A stretch of 64,000 nt of DNA from Blastochloris viridis (GTDB lineage: Bacteria; Pseudomonadota; Alphaproteobacteria; Rhizobiales; Xanthobacteraceae): positions 3,512,001 to 3,576,000 of the forward strand of contig NZ_CP012946.1 in the NCBI RefSeq assembly GCF_001402875.1. The letters are read 5' to 3'. The notes under the pieces are model-generated. The model had not been told where the DNA came from. It made no database searches and saw only the letters and a program-made list of their open reading frames with translations. Each line of letters opens with the position of its first letter. Position 1 is the stretch's first letter. The position numbers were made by a program, and so were the translations under genes. Positions 62,459 through 64,000 of the stretch are shown piece by piece.

Positions 62459-64000
62459 GTGCTGCGTGCCCTCGGCCATCTTGCCCGCCTCGCCCGCGCC
62501 GGCTTCGTCTGCGCCCGCGAAGGTGTCTTCGCCATCATCGACCCGTCGTCGCTGCCGCCGCTGGCGCGCTTCGCGGTGTCCGCCATCCGCCTGCTGGAGC
62601 GTCGCAACGCCGGCGCGGCCGGGGTCCGGCTGTCGGCGGCGCTGACGCGGCTGGGGCCGTCCTGGGTCAAGTTCGGCCAGTTTCTGGCGACGCGGCCGGA
62701 CATCGTCGGCAAACAGCTCGCCCGCGACCTGGAGAGCCTGCAGGACAAGATGGCGCCGTTCGGCATGGACGAGGCGCGCGCGGTGATCGCCGATGCGCTC
62801 GGCGCCCCGGTCGAGGCGCTGTTCGCCGAGTTCGGCCCGCCGGTCGCCGCCGCCTCGATCGCCCAGGTCCACCGCGCCAGCGTGGTGCGGGAGGACGGCA
62901 GCCGCCGCGACGTGGCGGTGAAGGTGCTACGCCCTGGCATCGAGCGCCATTTCAAGCGCGACCTCGGCGATTTCTTCTTCATCGCCCGCCTCGCCGAACA
63001 GCTGAGCGCGGAGGGCGAGCGGCTGCGGCTGGTGGCAGCGGTCGAGACGCTGGCGCGCTCGGTGACGCTGGAGATGGATTTCCGCCTGGAGGCCGCCGCG
63101 GCCTCGGAGATGGCGGAGAACACCAAGGACGACCATGACTTCCGGGTGCCGGAGGTCGATTGGGACCGCACCGCCCGCGCCGTGCTGACGCTGGAGTGGA
63201 TCGACGGCATCAAGCTGTCGGACCGCGACGCGCTGATTGCGGCCGGCCGCGACGTCGCCGCGGTGAGCTGCGCGCTGATGCAGAGCTTCCTGCGCCACGC
63301 CATGCGCGATGGCTTCTTCCACGGCGACATGCACCCCGGCAACCTGTTCGTCGACGATCAAGGCCGCATCGTCGCGGTCGATTTCGGCATCATGGGCCGG
63401 CTCGGCGACACCGAGCGGCGCTTTTTGGCCGAGGTGCTGCATGGGTTCATCGTGCGCAACTACCGCCGCGTCGCCGAGGTGCATTTCGAGGTCGGCTACG
63501 TGCCCGACATCCACCCGGTGGAGTCGTTCACCCAGGCCATCCGCGCCATCGGTGAGCCGATCCACGGCCGCTCCAACGACCAGATCTCGATGGCGAAGCT
63601 GCTGACGCTGATGTTCGAGATCACCTCGCTGTTCGGCATGCGCGCCCGGCCCGAGCTGCTGCTGCTGCAAAAGAGCATGGTGGTGGTGGAGGGCGTCGCC
63701 CGCGCGCTCGACCCCAAGTTCGACATGTGGACGGCGGCGGCGCCGGTGGTGCGCGAGTGGATCGCCCGCAATCTCGGCCCGATCGGCCGGGCCGAGGACG
63801 TCACCGACGGCGCCGTCGGCGTCGGCCGCTTCATCGGCGCGGTGCCGGAGCTGCTCGGCCGCTCCGCGGTGCTGGTCCGCCGGGTCGACGAACTCACCCG
63901 CGCCGGCTTCGTGCTGGCGCCGGAGACGGTGGAGGCGATCGGCCGGGCCGAGGGCCGCGGCAACCGCCAGATCGCCGCGGCGGCCTGGATCATCGCGGCC
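62459..64000 (+). CDS. ubiB: UbiB-type atypical kinase (3' end cut by window)
   Basis: This is an ABC1/ADCK/UbiB-family protein required for ubiquinone synthesis; 514 codons are visible to the right edge. Key motifs are KFGQFLATRPDIVG (KxGQ), the Ala-rich loop AAASIAQVHRA, EMDFRLEAAAASEM (ExD), HGDMHPGN and VDFGIMG. The C-terminal membrane helices would lie beyond or near the edge (AAAAWIIAA begins the first). The start is taken as GTG 62459 (MLRALGHLARLARAGFVCAREG); no ATG fits and the ribosome-binding site is weak. It is 133 nt downstream of ubiE. Confidence 0.93.
   Translation, partial: MLRALGHLARLARAGFVCAREGVFAIIDPSSLPPLARFAVSAIRLLERRNAGAAGVRLSAALTRLGPSWVKFGQFLATRPDIVGKQLARDLESLQDKMAPFGMDEARAVIADALGAPVEALFAEFGPPVAAASIAQVHRASVVREDGSRRDVAVKVLRPGIERHFKRDLGDFFFIARLAEQLSAEGERLRLVAAVETLARSVTLEMDFRLEAAAASEMAENTKDDHDFRVPEVDWDRTARAVLTLEWIDGIKLSDRDALIAAGRDVAAVSCALMQSFLRHAMRDGFFHGDMHPGNLFVDDQGRIVAVDFGIMGRLGDTERRFLAEVLHGFIVRNYRRVAEVHFEVGYVPDIHPVESFTQAIRAIGEPIHGRSNDQISMAKLLTLMFEITSLFGMRARPELLLLQKSMVVVEGVARALDPKFDMWTAAAPVVREWIARNLGPIGRAEDVTDGAVGVGRFIGAVPELLGRSAVLVRRVDELTRAGFVLAPETVEAIGRAEGRGNRQIAAAAWIIAA

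Overview
The window looks like chromosomal DNA of a high-GC alphaproteobacterium of the order Hyphomicrobiales (Rhizobiales). The signs are the irr-fabA-fabB-fabI block, a mutM / ubiE-ubiB divergent pair, a DUF3126 protein, a heme-motif Irr regulator, and strong GC bias at third codon positions. A spheroidene/spirilloxanthin-type carotenoid desaturase (CrtD-like) and an orphan NifX-like protein suggest a purple non-sulfur phototroph, something like Blastochloris, Rhodoplanes or Rhodopseudomonas. This placement is inferred from gene content, not from a search.

Layout. 1-10.2 kb is an iron-siderophore uptake region: a Fes-like exported esterase (cut by the left edge), a FecBCD-type ABC transporter, a second esterase, a TonB-dependent receptor and a divergent PchR-like AraC regulator. 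It also holds an IS256-family remnant. 10.6-20.2 kb is mostly housekeeping: arfB, an MBL-fold hydrolase, a MoeB-like E1, an epimerase with a polysaccharide flippase, tRNA-Lys, DUF3126, a cupin with a hydroxyacid dehydrogenase, and an SH3 protein. 20.3-24.3 kb has irr divergent from fabA-fabB-fabI. 24.5-30.3 kb has an AsmA-like protein, an exported protein of unknown function and an M3 oligopeptidase. 30.4-35.2 kb is a surface-glycan-like trio (COG5610 HAD protein, Kps-like protein, TPR-methyltransferase), followed by a chemoreceptor. 37.9-42.8 kb has a NifX-like protein and a translationally coupled transglutaminase / ATP-grasp-alpha-E / transglutaminase cassette.

42.9-53.1 kb (minus strand) is the most striking part. 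It is a complete guanidine operon: ABC transporter (SBP, permease, ATPase), two DUF1989 carboxyguanidine deiminase-type subunits, a 1202-aa biotin-dependent urea/guanidine carboxylase, allophanate hydrolase and a SugE/Gdx-type exporter. It is headed by a guanidine-I (ykkC) riboswitch at about 53041-53140. The leader contains three mutually exclusive pairings that read as a translational ON switch.

53.3-64.0 kb contains a decayed DUF2269 gene next to an IS3-type transposase scrap, crtD, and a nitric-oxide-response group (Crp/Fnr regulator, DUF1858, DUF59, DUF2249, NnrS). It ends with tRNA-Arg, enoyl-CoA hydratase, mutM, ubiE and ubiB (cut by the right edge). At least five intergenic gaps carry copies of one dispersed repeat.
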